Below, one piece after another: positions 46,543 to 55,089 of a stretch of DNA of 64,000 bases. Position 1 is the stretch's first letter. Each line of letters begins with the position of its first letter. The translations under genes and the position numbers were made by a program. The DNA is from Weeksellaceae bacterium (lineage in GTDB: Bacteria; Bacteroidota; Bacteroidia; Flavobacteriales; Weeksellaceae). The DNA lies in assembly GCA_022013695.1 (NCBI GenBank), contig JAKLPS010000030.1, positions 20,565 to 84,564 on the forward strand. Direction: 5' to 3'. The notes beneath the pieces were generated by a model, which had not been told where the DNA came from, did no database searches, and saw nothing but the letters and a program-made list of their open reading frames with translations.

Positions 46543-47286
46543 ATGCTTACTATTAATAACTTACACGCCAAAATTGAAGATGGCGCAGAAATATTAAAAG
46601 GAATCAACCTGGAAATCAAACCGGGCGAAGTTCACGCAATTATGGGACCGAATGGTGCCGGAAAATCAACACTTTCTTCTGTCATCGCAGGGAAAGAAGA
46701 TTACGAAATCACGGAGGGAAATATCCTTTTCGAAGGCCAAGATATCGCCGAAGATGCGCCAGAAGATAGGGCGCACAAAGGTATTTTCCTCTCGTTCCAA
46801 TATCCGGTGGAGATTCCCGGCGTTTCTGTTACCAATTTTATCAAAGCAGCGCTAAACGAAACCAGAAAAGCAAACGGACTGGAAGATATGGGGACTAAAG
46901 AAATGCTCCGATTGTTCCGAGAAAAATCCGAACAACTGGGCATCAAAAAAGATTTCCTTTCGCGCTCACTCAATGAAGGTTTTTCCGGAGGCGAGAAGAA
47001 ACGAAACGAAATCTTCCAAATGCTGATGCTGAACCCGAAGTTGGCAATCCTGGACGAGACCGATTCCGGCCTTGACATCGATGCTTTGAGAATTGTGGCA
47101 GATGGCGTGAACCATTTCAAAAACGAAAACAATGCGGTGCTTCTCATCACGCATTACCAAAGACTTTTGAATTACATTCAGCCCGATTTCGTACACGTTT
47201 TGGCAGATGGAAAAATTATTAAAACAGGCGACAAATCGCTAGCTCTGGAACTGGAAGAAAAAGGCTACGATTGGCTTTTAAACTAA
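46543..47286 (+). CDS. sufC: Fe-S cluster assembly ATPase SufC
   Basis: A 247-residue ABC-type ATPase that powers the SufBCD scaffold. Walker A is GPNGAGKST at residues 35-43, the signature is FSGGEKKRNE near residue 147, and Walker B is LAILDETDSGLDIDAL near residue 168. The length and the missing membrane domain are normal for SufC. It starts 27 bp after the right end of the GxxExxY cassette and is followed 18 bp later by sufD. Confidence 0.96.
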   Translation: MLTINNLHAKIEDGAEILKGINLEIKPGEVHAIMGPNGAGKSTLSSVIAGKEDYEITEGNILFEGQDIAEDAPEDRAHKGIFLSFQYPVEIPGVSVTNFIKAALNETRKANGLEDMGTKEMLRLFREKSEQLGIKKDFLSRSLNEGFSGGEKKRNEIFQMLMLNPKLAILDETDSGLDIDALRIVADGVNHFKNENNAVLLITHYQRLLNYIQPDFVHVLADGKIIKTGDKSLALELEEKGYDWLLN

Positions 47287-47304
47287 ATATAAATCTTCTA
47301 ACAG

Positions 47305-48633
47305 ATGCAAAATCAAACCATTACAATGGCTTTATTTGAACAGGCAATAGATCAACACCCAGATTTTTTGGAAACCCTTCATCACCGATTTTTGGATAGA
47401 GAGAGAAAAACCGCTCTTGAGGTTTTCGCTTTGAAAGGCTTCCCAACCAAAAAAGACGAAGAATACAAATACACGAATCTAAAAGAAATCGCGGAAAAAA
47501 ATTACAATTTTTTCCCAAAAGAAGAGCATCACATCTCGAGGGAGCATTTGGATGCACTTCATCTGGGTGAAGAAAATTTTGACCGAATCGTTTTCATCAA
47601 CGGAAAACTTCACAAAGAATTTTCTAAGCTCTCCATCGGAAACGCTGAGTTTCTTTCTTTTGATTTTGCCCTCAACGATCCGGCTCACAAGGAAGTTTTT
47701 GATTATTATTTCAACAAAATCGCCAACAAAGAGTTGGCTTTCACCAACTTGAATTCAGCTTACTGCCAATTCGGATTCTTCTTGAGAGTTCCAAAAAATG
47801 TCGTGATTGAGAAACCTATTCACGTTTTTTATCTGTCTCAAAATCAGGAAGGAAATACTTTTTACAACCCCAGAAATCTCTTGATCGTGGAAGAAGGCTC
47901 GAAAGTGGAAATCATCGAGAGCCATCATAACTTGGATGAAACTTTCGTCCTAACCAATTCCGTAACAGAGATTTTCACGGCGCAAAATGCAAAAACCGAT
48001 TGGCACAAATTGCAAAACGACAACGACACTTCTTACCTCATTGATCACACATTTGCGAAGCAGGAAAGGGACAGCCTGACGACGGTGAACACTTTCTCCT
48101 TTGGTGGCAAATTGGTTCGTAACAACCTAGATTTCATTCACAACGGTGAGAATATCAATTCGTTTATGAACGGCATCACGATCATCGGGAAAGACCAGTT
48201 GGTAGATCACCACACGGCCGTGCATCACAACACGCCAAATTGTGAATCTTACCAGAATTACAAAGGAATCTACAAAGACAAATCCCACGGCGTTTTCAAC
48301 GGGAAAGTTTTCGTGAATAAAAACGCCCAGAAAACCAATGCTTATCAGCAAAACAACAATATTCTTCTGGACGAAGGTGCAAGCATCGACACAAAACCTC
48401 AGCTTGAGATTTTTGCCGATGATGTGAAATGTTCGCACGGATGTACCGTTGGACAGCTGAACGAAGAGGCTATGTTCTACCTGCGTGCAAGAGGGATTTC
48501 CAAGAAAGAAGCAAGAGCATTGTTGCTTTACGCTTTCGCCAATGATGCGATGCAAAACATTGATATTGAGCCCTTAAAAACAAAAGTTTCCAAACTCCTT
48601 TCCGAAAAATTGGAGGTTGATATGGAATTTTAA
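47305..48633 (+). CDS. sufD: Fe-S cluster assembly protein SufD
   Basis: A 442-residue scaffold subunit related to SufB. The start may be the ATG at 47305 or the one at 47326 (MALFEQAIDQH). FPTKKDEEYKYTNLKEI near the N-terminus, IEIIESHHNLDE-like beta-helix repeats in the middle, DKSHGVFNGKVFVNKNAQKTNAYQQN near residue 330 and EIFADDVKCSHGCTVGQLNEEAMFYLRARG near the end are typical. No sufS cysteine desulfurase follows; the next gene is on the other strand, so the sulfur donor is encoded elsewhere. Confidence 0.95.
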   Translation: MQNQTITMALFEQAIDQHPDFLETLHHRFLDRERKTALEVFALKGFPTKKDEEYKYTNLKEIAEKNYNFFPKEEHHISREHLDALHLGEENFDRIVFINGKLHKEFSKLSIGNAEFLSFDFALNDPAHKEVFDYYFNKIANKELAFTNLNSAYCQFGFFLRVPKNVVIEKPIHVFYLSQNQEGNTFYNPRNLLIVEEGSKVEIIESHHNLDETFVLTNSVTEIFTAQNAKTDWHKLQNDNDTSYLIDHTFAKQERDSLTTVNTFSFGGKLVRNNLDFIHNGENINSFMNGITIIGKDQLVDHHTAVHHNTPNCESYQNYKGIYKDKSHGVFNGKVFVNKNAQKTNAYQQNNNILLDEGASIDTKPQLEIFADDVKCSHGCTVGQLNEEAMFYLRARGISKKEARALLLYAFANDAMQNIDIEPLKTKVSKLLSEKLEVDMEF

Positions 48634-48710
48634 GATTTCAACCTAAACAATTCAAGTCCCGGAATTTTCTGGTATTTTATTGCAAAACAGATTGGGAATT
48701 GAGGCAAATT

Positions 48711-50549
48711 TTAATCAAAATTCTGCAGCTCGACCAGTTTTCTGTATGTTCCGTTCTTTTGCATCAACTCCTCGTGAGAACCTTGCTCTACGATGTCACC
48801 TTTTTCCATCACCACGATATGATCTGCTTTTTGAATTGTAGATAATCTGTGAGCAATAATTAATGACGTTCGGTTTTCCATCATCTTTTCCAAAGCATCC
48901 TGAACATATCTTTCAGACTCTGTATCCAGCGCAGAAGTTGCTTCATCGAGGATCATAATCGGTGGGTTTTTCAGAACTGCTCTGGCAATGGAAACGCGTT
49001 GTTTTTGGCCCCCGGAAAGCTTGTTTCCATCATCACCAATATTTGTGTGGTAACCATTTTGTAGTTGGATGATAAACTCGTGGGCGTTCGCGATTTTTGC
49101 AGCTTCTATCACTTGTGCTTCGCTTGCATCGGGATTTCCCATCAGGATATTATTGTAAACCGAATCATTAAACAAGACAGATTCCTGCGTTACCATTCCT
49201 AATAATTGTCGGTAATCGGTCAGTTTTAGGGTTTTAATATTATGACCATCAATCAGGATTTCGCCTTCGGAGACGTCGTAGAATCTGGCTAATAGGTTGG
49301 CAATCGTAGTTTTACCGCTTCCCGATTGTCCGACTAACGCCACGGTTTTCCCTTTGGGCAAAACGATTGAGAATTTTTTGAGAATCAGATTGGTTTTGTC
49401 GTAGTAGAAGCCGATATTTTTAAACTCGATTTTGTCTTTCAGTTCAGAGATTCGTGTTGGATTGGGCACTTCTTCGACCTTTAAATCATAATCCAAAACT
49501 TCCGAAACTCGTTCTAAGCTTGCCATTCCGCCTTGTATGGCGGAAACGGCGTTTGATAGACGCTTTGCAGGATCAAGAACCTGAAAAAACACAGCGATAA
49601 ATGCGAGAAAGGTGGCGGGATCTTTATTGGTTCCGTTGATGATTTCAGTACCAGCATACCACGTAATAATCAGGATCGTAACGGATCCCAGAAATTCGCT
49701 CATTGGAGAGGCGAGTTCCCGGCGGCGACTCATAGAAACGGCATGATGCTGCCACTTATCGGTGGTTTTGTTGAATCTGTTTTTTAAAATTCTGTCGGCA
49801 TTAAAAATCTTGATCACTTTGGAAGATTTCAATGTTTCATCTACCAGCGAGAAAAGATTTCCCAGCTCTTCCTGTGCAAATTTGGCCTGTCTTCTAAGGC
49901 TTTTTCCGATCCAAGAGATGACCCATCCCATGATTGGGAAGACGATTAATGAGAACAAAGTGAGCTTTGGCGATAATAAAAATAATGCCGTAGCTGATGA
50001 AATAATCATAAACGGCGAGTTCACAATATCCACCAGTGATCCCATGATTCCGCCTTCTACCGCACCAATATCATTGGAAATCCTGGACATCATATCCCCT
50101 TTTCTCTGTTCGGTGAAAAAGGAAACTGGTAGTTTCAGGAATTTGTCGTACATCGCTGTGCGCAGATCCTTTGTGATCCCAACGCGATAGTTGACCAATA
50201 AATAGGATCCAATATATCGGAAAATATTTCTAAGCAGAAAAGCAAAAGCAGTAATGCAACAAAGAACCGCCAAAACCTGCACGCCGCCGTGCTGATCCAT
50301 ATTAATCTGGATTTTGTAGTAGGCCCAATCTTTTACAAATCCAAAATAATCAGCGATTCTGCCATTCCAAAGGGGTACTATGGAAGTGTTCACTTTTTCT
50401 ACGGTTCCGAACATCACGCTCAGAATGGGCAATAATGTCCCGATAGAAAATATCTGCAAAAGGGAATATAGGATGTTGAAGAACATACTGCCCCAAAGAT
50501 ATTTCTGATGTGGCTTGGCTAATTTTAAAATTCGCTGAAATGGTTTCAT
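48711..50549 (-). CDS. ABC exporter (MsbA-like lipid/multidrug type)
   Basis: A 612-residue half-transporter: six transmembrane helices, then an ATPase. The ATG at 50549 (MKPFQRILKLAKPHQKYLWG) is preferred over the upstream frame to 50627. The ATPase has Walker A GQSGSGKTT, the signature LSGGQKQRVSIARAV, Walker B MILDEATSALD and a His-switch IIAHRLSTIQ. It resembles MsbA and could flip lipid A or lipids across the inner membrane; drug export cannot be excluded. A TAATTTTG box is on the minus strand at 50568-50575. Confidence 0.88.
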   Translation of the reverse strand: MKPFQRILKLAKPHQKYLWGSMFFNILYSLLQIFSIGTLLPILSVMFGTVEKVNTSIVPLWNGRIADYFGFVKDWAYYKIQINMDQHGGVQVLAVLCCITAFAFLLRNIFRYIGSYLLVNYRVGITKDLRTAMYDKFLKLPVSFFTEQRKGDMMSRISNDIGAVEGGIMGSLVDIVNSPFMIISSATALFLLSPKLTLFSLIVFPIMGWVISWIGKSLRRQAKFAQEELGNLFSLVDETLKSSKVIKIFNADRILKNRFNKTTDKWQHHAVSMSRRRELASPMSEFLGSVTILIITWYAGTEIINGTNKDPATFLAFIAVFFQVLDPAKRLSNAVSAIQGGMASLERVSEVLDYDLKVEEVPNPTRISELKDKIEFKNIGFYYDKTNLILKKFSIVLPKGKTVALVGQSGSGKTTIANLLARFYDVSEGEILIDGHNIKTLKLTDYRQLLGMVTQESVLFNDSVYNNILMGNPDASEAQVIEAAKIANAHEFIIQLQNGYHTNIGDDGNKLSGGQKQRVSIARAVLKNPPIMILDEATSALDTESERYVQDALEKMMENRTSLIIAHRLSTIQKADHIVVMEKGDIVEQGSHEELMQKNGTYRKLVELQNFD

Positions 50550-50703
50550 TAAAAAAAAATTGAACTGCAAAATTACGTAAAATAAATAGTTCTTTTGGAT
50601 GATGATTACAAAGTGGAATATACCCAATTATCATTCCAGGTAACCAATTTGAAAAACATAGAATCAAAAATTGTGTAGAAACTTATTTCTTGCCAACAAC
50701 AAA

Positions 50704-50729
50704 AACAGCCTCCAAAAACGGAAGCTGTT
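50704..50729 (-). terminator. Terminator of the DUF4293 gene
   Basis: Stem AACAGCCTCC (50704-50713) / GGAAGCTGTT (50720-50729) with one mismatch and a 6-nt loop; the minus strand continues TTTTTGTTG. Confidence 0.75.
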
Positions 50730-50755
50730 CTTACTCAAAAAAAATCGTCGCAGGT

Positions 50756-51145
50756 TTATCGAAGTCTGTCCACAGATTTTACGAGCCTCTCATCCTTTTT
50801 GATATAAACGTTTGCCAAAAGCAAGCAGATCATCGCAATTAATGAGAAAACCGGCTCAATACCCTTCTCTGGAAATCTAATTCCTCCGGGTAAGTTTTGC
50901 AGCCAATAAATCAAAAAACCAATCAACAAAGCGTTTATAAAGATGCTGAGCTTATTCAGCAAAATCTGTCTCTTGCGGTTTTTGAAACTGAAAATACTTA
51001 GCAATCCTAATATGATTAGAAAAACGGTTGAAATATTAATCATCAATTTCCCACCTAAAATATCAAAATCCTGAGCGGTAAGATTGAGGAACAAAGTAGC
51101 CACAACTGCCATCAATATCCAGATCGTCTGTATTCTTTGTAACAT
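50756..51145 (-). CDS. DUF4293 membrane protein
   Basis: A 129-residue protein with four hydrophobic helices: IWILMAVVATLFLNL, MINISTVFLIILGLLSIF, LLNKLSIFINALLIGFLIYWL and VFSLIAMICLLLANVYI. It begins MLQRIQTIWILM, as does the DUF4293 family of Bacteroidota, whose function is unknown. It is divergent from rho (173 bp between starts), an arrangement that I recall as conserved in the group. It ends at its own terminator. Confidence 0.85.
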   Translation of the reverse strand: MLQRIQTIWILMAVVATLFLNLTAQDFDILGGKLMINISTVFLIILGLLSIFSFKNRKRQILLNKLSIFINALLIGFLIYWLQNLPGGIRFPEKGIEPVFSLIAMICLLLANVYIKKDERLVKSVDRLR

Positions 51146-51204
51146 TTTTTACGGTTAATTCCTATGTAGAAAGGGAACAAATTGCGTGCAAAAATAAAAT
51201 AATT

Positions 51205-51235
51205 TTTGCTTAATTCAAAAATTAATGTAGATTTG
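51205..51235 (+). promoter_or_regulatory. Promoter of rho
   Basis: TTTG at 51205-51208, 19-bp spacer, TAGATTTG at 51228-51235. The leader to the rho ATG is about 75 nt; no clear attenuator hairpin is seen in it. Confidence 0.7.
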
Positions 51236-51318
51236 CATTGTAATCACCTATTAAAAATGATAACCGCCTGGTTTTCATTCTTACTTTTACAAAATAAATT
51301 TACTTTTTTACGCATTAT

Positions 51319-53088
51319 ATGTTTAATATTGAAACGCTACGGTCCAAATCCGACGAGGAATTGACCAAACTTTCTAAAGATTTAGGCGTCAATTTGGCAA
51401 AAAAAAGCTCACCGGAAGAAACCGTTTTTGCCATTCTGGATTATCAGGCTTACAACCCCAAAATCATTAAAGATTATCTCAACGCCAATCACGAAAATAT
51501 GAATAAAAATACAGAAGAAAATTCTGAAGGGAAAGCGGCTCCTGCAAAAAAACGAGGCAGAAAGCCTGCCGAAAAACCCAAGCAAGAGCCAGAAACCGCT
51601 TCCATAGAATCGTCACCAAACGTTCACATACCGGAGGAAACAGAGGATCTGCGGAAAGCTAATCCGATGCCACCTAAGAAAAATCCACAGAGAACAAGGG
51701 TCGCAACCAACGAGAAACCAGAAGAAGAAATCAACAATGCAGCTTCTGATTCCACTCCAATTACAGAAATCTCTCCGAAAACTGACGAAAAGCCCGAGGA
51801 AACAAAACCTCCGCAGCGGCAACCACAACAGCAAAACAACCGTCAGCAGCCGCAAAAGACCAATAACAACCGAGGTCCGCAAAAGGCACAAAATCCCAAT
51901 TCTACCCAACACAACAATCAAAAAGAACCATCCGAAAGCCAACAGGACAATTCTTCAAAAAAGGAATTCAACTTTGATGGATTGATTACCATAGAAGGCG
52001 TTTTGGAAATTCTACCCGATAATTACGGATTCCTGCGTTCTTCTGATTTCAGCTATATCTCTTCACCAGACGACGTTTATGTCTCTACCAACCAAATTAG
52101 AAATTATGGTCTGAAAACCGGAGACACTGTCAAAGGAATGGTAAGATTGCCAAAAGAAGGCGAAAAATATTTCTCTCTTTTGAAACCTACAGAGGTTAAC
52201 GGTCGGGATCTTGCTTTTATCAAGGACCGCGTGGCGTTCGAATACCTGACGCCGCTCTTTCCTCAGGAAAAATTTAATCTCGCAGGGAAGGGTTCCACAC
52301 TTTCTACCAGAATTGTCGATCTTTTTGCACCAATTGGGAAAGGCCAAAGAGCAATGATCGTTGCTCAGCCAAAAACGGGTAAAACAATTTTGCTCAAAGA
52401 TATCGCCAACGCCATTTCTGCCAACCATCCGGAAGCTTATATGATGGTTCTTCTGATAGACGAACGTCCGGAGGAAGTTACCGATATGCAGCGAAGTGTC
52501 AATGCAGAAGTCATCGCCTCCACCTTTGACGAAGCTGCAGATAAGCACGTGAAAGTGGCGAATCTGGTTCTCTCAAAAGCACAACGGATGGTGGAATGTG
52601 GGCACGATGTTGTCATTCTGCTGGATTCTATTACAAGATTGGCAAGAGCATACAATACTGTAACGCCAGCTTCCGGAAAAATACTTTCTGGTGGTGTAGA
52701 TGCGAATGCACTTCACAAACCGAAGCGTTTCTTCGGCGCGGCAAGAAAAATTGAAAATGGCGGATCGCTTACCATCATCGCAACAGCCTTGATTGATACC
52801 GGTTCCAAAATGGACGAAGTGATTTTTGAAGAATTCAAAGGAACCGGAAATATGGAATTGCAGCTGGATAGAAAGATTGCTAACAAGAGGATTTACCCAG
52901 CGGTAGATTTGGTTTCATCCAGTACGCGAAGAGATGATCTGCTCTTAGACGAGGCTACGATGCAACGGATGTGGATCATGAGAAAATATCTTTCCGATAT
53001 GAATCCGCTGGAGGCGATGGAATTTGTACAGAAGCAAATCCAAGGCACCAAAAACAACGAGGAATTCCTGATGTCTATGAACCGATAG
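51319..53088 (+). CDS. rho: Transcription termination factor Rho with a long low-complexity insert
   Basis: A 589-residue Rho, longer than the 419 of Escherichia coli. Residues 1-45 are a Rho_N-like domain ([19 protein letters not shown]); about 60-215 are a lysine/proline-rich then glutamine/asparagine-rich stretch ([18 protein letters not shown]); the RNA-binding and ATPase parts follow. The P-loop PKTGKT holds Lys355, and [14 protein letters not shown] and [20 protein letters not shown] RNA-binding Q and R loops are intact. Long insert Rho proteins of this form are known in Bacteroidota and may condense. The promoter at 51205 is well matched. Confidence 0.96.
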   Translation: MFNIETLRSKSDEELTKLSKDLGVNLAKKSSPEETVFAILDYQAYNPKIIKDYLNANHENMNKNTEENSEGKAAPAKKRGRKPAEKPKQEPETASIESSPNVHIPEETEDLRKANPMPPKKNPQRTRVATNEKPEEEINNAASDSTPITEISPKTDEKPEETKPPQRQPQQQNNRQQPQKTNNNRGPQKAQNPNSTQHNNQKEPSESQQDNSSKKEFNFDGLITIEGVLEILPDNYGFLRSSDFSYISSPDDVYVSTNQIRNYGLKTGDTVKGMVRLPKEGEKYFSLLKPTEVNGRDLAFIKDRVAFEYLTPLFPQEKFNLAGKGSTLSTRIVDLFAPIGKGQRAMIVAQPKTGKTILLKDIANAISANHPEAYMMVLLIDERPEEVTDMQRSVNAEVIASTFDEAADKHVKVANLVLSKAQRMVECGHDVVILLDSITRLARAYNTVTPASGKILSGGVDANALHKPKRFFGAARKIENGGSLTIIATALIDTGSKMDEVIFEEFKGTGNMELQLDRKIANKRIYPAVDLVSSSTRRDDLLLDEATMQRMWIMRKYLSDMNPLEAMEFVQKQIQGTKNNEEFLMSMNR

Positions 53089-53209
53089 ATGGATTTTAGA
53101 TTGCAGTAGTACTAAGCTGCTCCCCAAAATCGCACAACTTTTTTGGATTATTTAAGATATAATTATTAATCTTAAATTAGCAAAATTATGTCAAGAACAA
53201 GAAGAGTCT

Positions 53210-53395
53210 TCAAAAAACCGCATCGCCACTTTCGGAAATGCATTTTTGGATTTCAGCTTTTGAGATCGCGCCAGCCTGAGAAACTTTTGATTGGATGCAT
53301 TCGCAGGACTTTTGCGCCACTTCATCTTCAAGAGTTTGCACCAACGCAAAAGTGATACTCAGCATAAAGAACAAGACAACATAATATTTTTGCAC
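53210..53395 (-). pseudogene. Remnant of a small secreted protein gene
   Basis: Starting at a GTG (53395), the frame reads MQKYYVVLFFMLSITFALVQ-like signal sequence, then DEVAQKSCECIQSKVSQ and KAEIQKCISESGDAVF and stops after 61 residues. The CEC..C spacing matches exported flavobacterial proteins that are usually over 100 residues long, so this looks cut short at its C-terminus, and the start is not an ATG. A real short gene cannot be ruled out. It lies alone between rho and the nucleoid-associated protein gene; the rest of 53089-53509 shows nothing else. Confidence 0.4.
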
Positions 53396-53509
53396 AGAGT
53401 ACACACCAGGAAAATTTTTATAGACGAAGTTAATTATTATTTGTGACCCATAGGAACTTAATGACCTGAAAAAGATTATCAATATCTTTGCTAGCTCAAA
53501 GTATAAAAA

Positions 53510-54538
53510 ATGTTTTCAAAAATCGCGGTACACAGAGTCGGCAACAAGATTAACGGAGAATCAGTAACGCTTTCGCGCGAGCCATTGCAGCTGGAGGATG
53601 AGATGAAGGAGTTGCTGGGCAATTACTTTCTGAGTGCCTTCAAATCCGAAGAGCAATTTCAGTTTTACAGCGATTCTTATTTGGCCAATAATCCAATCTA
53701 CAGTGCGGTTTCCGAGATTTTCGAAGACCCAACGCAATTCCAATCCCAGTCCGAGAATTTGGCAAAGCATCTTTACGAAGTGGCCGAAAATCCGAGAGTT
53801 CTGGCGGGCGAATTATTCGTCGTGTATTTTGAAGGCGAGCCCGCCGAATCTGCAGAGGGCCAAGGCAAACCCATCGATTCCATCGGCATTTTCAAAACGG
53901 AAAAGAGAGAATCTTACCTCAAAATTTTTCCAAGAAACGAGGTTTTCGAGATCGAAAAAGACCTAGGCATCAGCCTTGCAAAAATCGATAAAGCGGCGTT
54001 GATCTATAATGGCAACAAGGAAACCGGTTATATTTTATCTGTCATCGATAACAACAAAAACGGCGATATCTATTACTGGTTCGAGGATTTTCTGAAGGTA
54101 AAACAACGCGACGACGACTATTTTCACACGCAGGAGACTTTGGCCGTTTACAAAGATTTTATTAGCAAGCAGTTGCCTCAGGAATTCGAAATTTCTAAAG
54201 CCGATCAAGCCGATTTTCTAAACAAATCCATCAACTTCTTCAAAGAAAAAGAAGAATTCAAATACGACGATTTTGTGAAGGAAGTTTTGGAGGACAAAAA
54301 CGTTATCGAGAGTTTTTCCAACTTCAAATCCGACTACGAGCAAGATATGCAAATCGCTATTTCAGAGGATTTCCCTATTAACAATCAGGCCGTGAAAAAA
54401 CAGCAAAGACATTTCAAATCGATTATTAAATTGGATAAGAATTTCCATATCTACATCCACGGCGACCGCAAACTGATAGAAACCGGGCAGGATGACAAAG
54501 GGAAATTTTACCGATTATATTTCGAGGAAGAAAAATAA
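53510..54538 (+). CDS. Nucleoid-associated protein (YejK/NdpA family)
   Basis: A 342-residue protein matching the nucleoid-associated NdpA (37-kDa) family, which binds DNA in the cytoplasm. IGKxVGNK-type start reads KIAVHRVGNKINGESVTLS, the LLGNYFLSAFKSEEQFQFY segment, GELFVVYFEGEP and the late YEQDMQIAISEDF give the family layout. The ATG at 53510 is the natural start. It seems to be a single gene. Its role in nucleoid shape here is inferred from the family only. Confidence 0.85.
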   Translation: MFSKIAVHRVGNKINGESVTLSREPLQLEDEMKELLGNYFLSAFKSEEQFQFYSDSYLANNPIYSAVSEIFEDPTQFQSQSENLAKHLYEVAENPRVLAGELFVVYFEGEPAESAEGQGKPIDSIGIFKTEKRESYLKIFPRNEVFEIEKDLGISLAKIDKAALIYNGNKETGYILSVIDNNKNGDIYYWFEDFLKVKQRDDDYFHTQETLAVYKDFISKQLPQEFEISKADQADFLNKSINFFKEKEEFKYDDFVKEVLEDKNVIESFSNFKSDYEQDMQIAISEDFPINNQAVKKQQRHFKSIIKLDKNFHIYIHGDRKLIETGQDDKGKFYRLYFEEEK

Positions 54539-54597
54539 ATTTCAGTTTTAGATTCCATAATCATTCGAAAACCCTAAAAATTTCTAATTTTGTGCCA

Positions 54598-54957
54598 ATG
54601 ATAAACAAGAAGAATAGAACTTTCAAGACTTTCATTTCGGTATTTTTTGCCGGGATGTATGTTTTTGTCGCCTTGTTTTCTTCGCAATTTCATCATCACA
54701 ACGGCGAATCGTTTTTCAAAAATTTGGGTTTCAAAAACACCGAAAAAAGCATTTCGCACGATGTTTCCAAAAGCCAATCTGGCGATTGTCTTGCCTGTCA
54801 TTTCTTGGTCACAGGGCATTCTTTGGTTCCAGAAGAGTTTTCTTTTCAAGTTGAAAACGATGCGCACAGCACAAAACAAACTTTTTCCGTTCAGGAAAAA
54901 ATCTGGTCAGCGACCAAACTCACTTTTCAATTAAGGGGACCGCCCGCATTTTGTTAA
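54598..54957 (+). CDS. Small His/Cys-rich exported protein
   Basis: A 119-residue protein. The ATG at 54598 gives a hydrophobic FISVFFAGMYVFVALFS segment near residues 11-27, followed by QFHHHNGES, a CLACHF motif near residue 60 and HSTKQTFS. The mix of His and Cys resembles small proteins (DUF2946-like) that precede metal-related TonB receptors, and a TonB-dependent receptor gene starts 132 bp downstream, so a role in copper or zinc handling is an inference. The family is not proven by motif alone. Confidence 0.6.
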   Translation: MINKKNRTFKTFISVFFAGMYVFVALFSSQFHHHNGESFFKNLGFKNTEKSISHDVSKSQSGDCLACHFLVTGHSLVPEEFSFQVENDAHSTKQTFSVQEKIWSATKLTFQLRGPPAFC

Positions 54958-55089
54958 TTATCCATTTTTAACACCCATTTTTTTTGGATGCTTTTTATTG
55001 ATGCCCAGAAATTTAAGATTTTTTGGGATTATCGCTATTGATTTGGATAAGAAATCAGCCAAAATTTCTAATTAATTTAAACGAACAAA

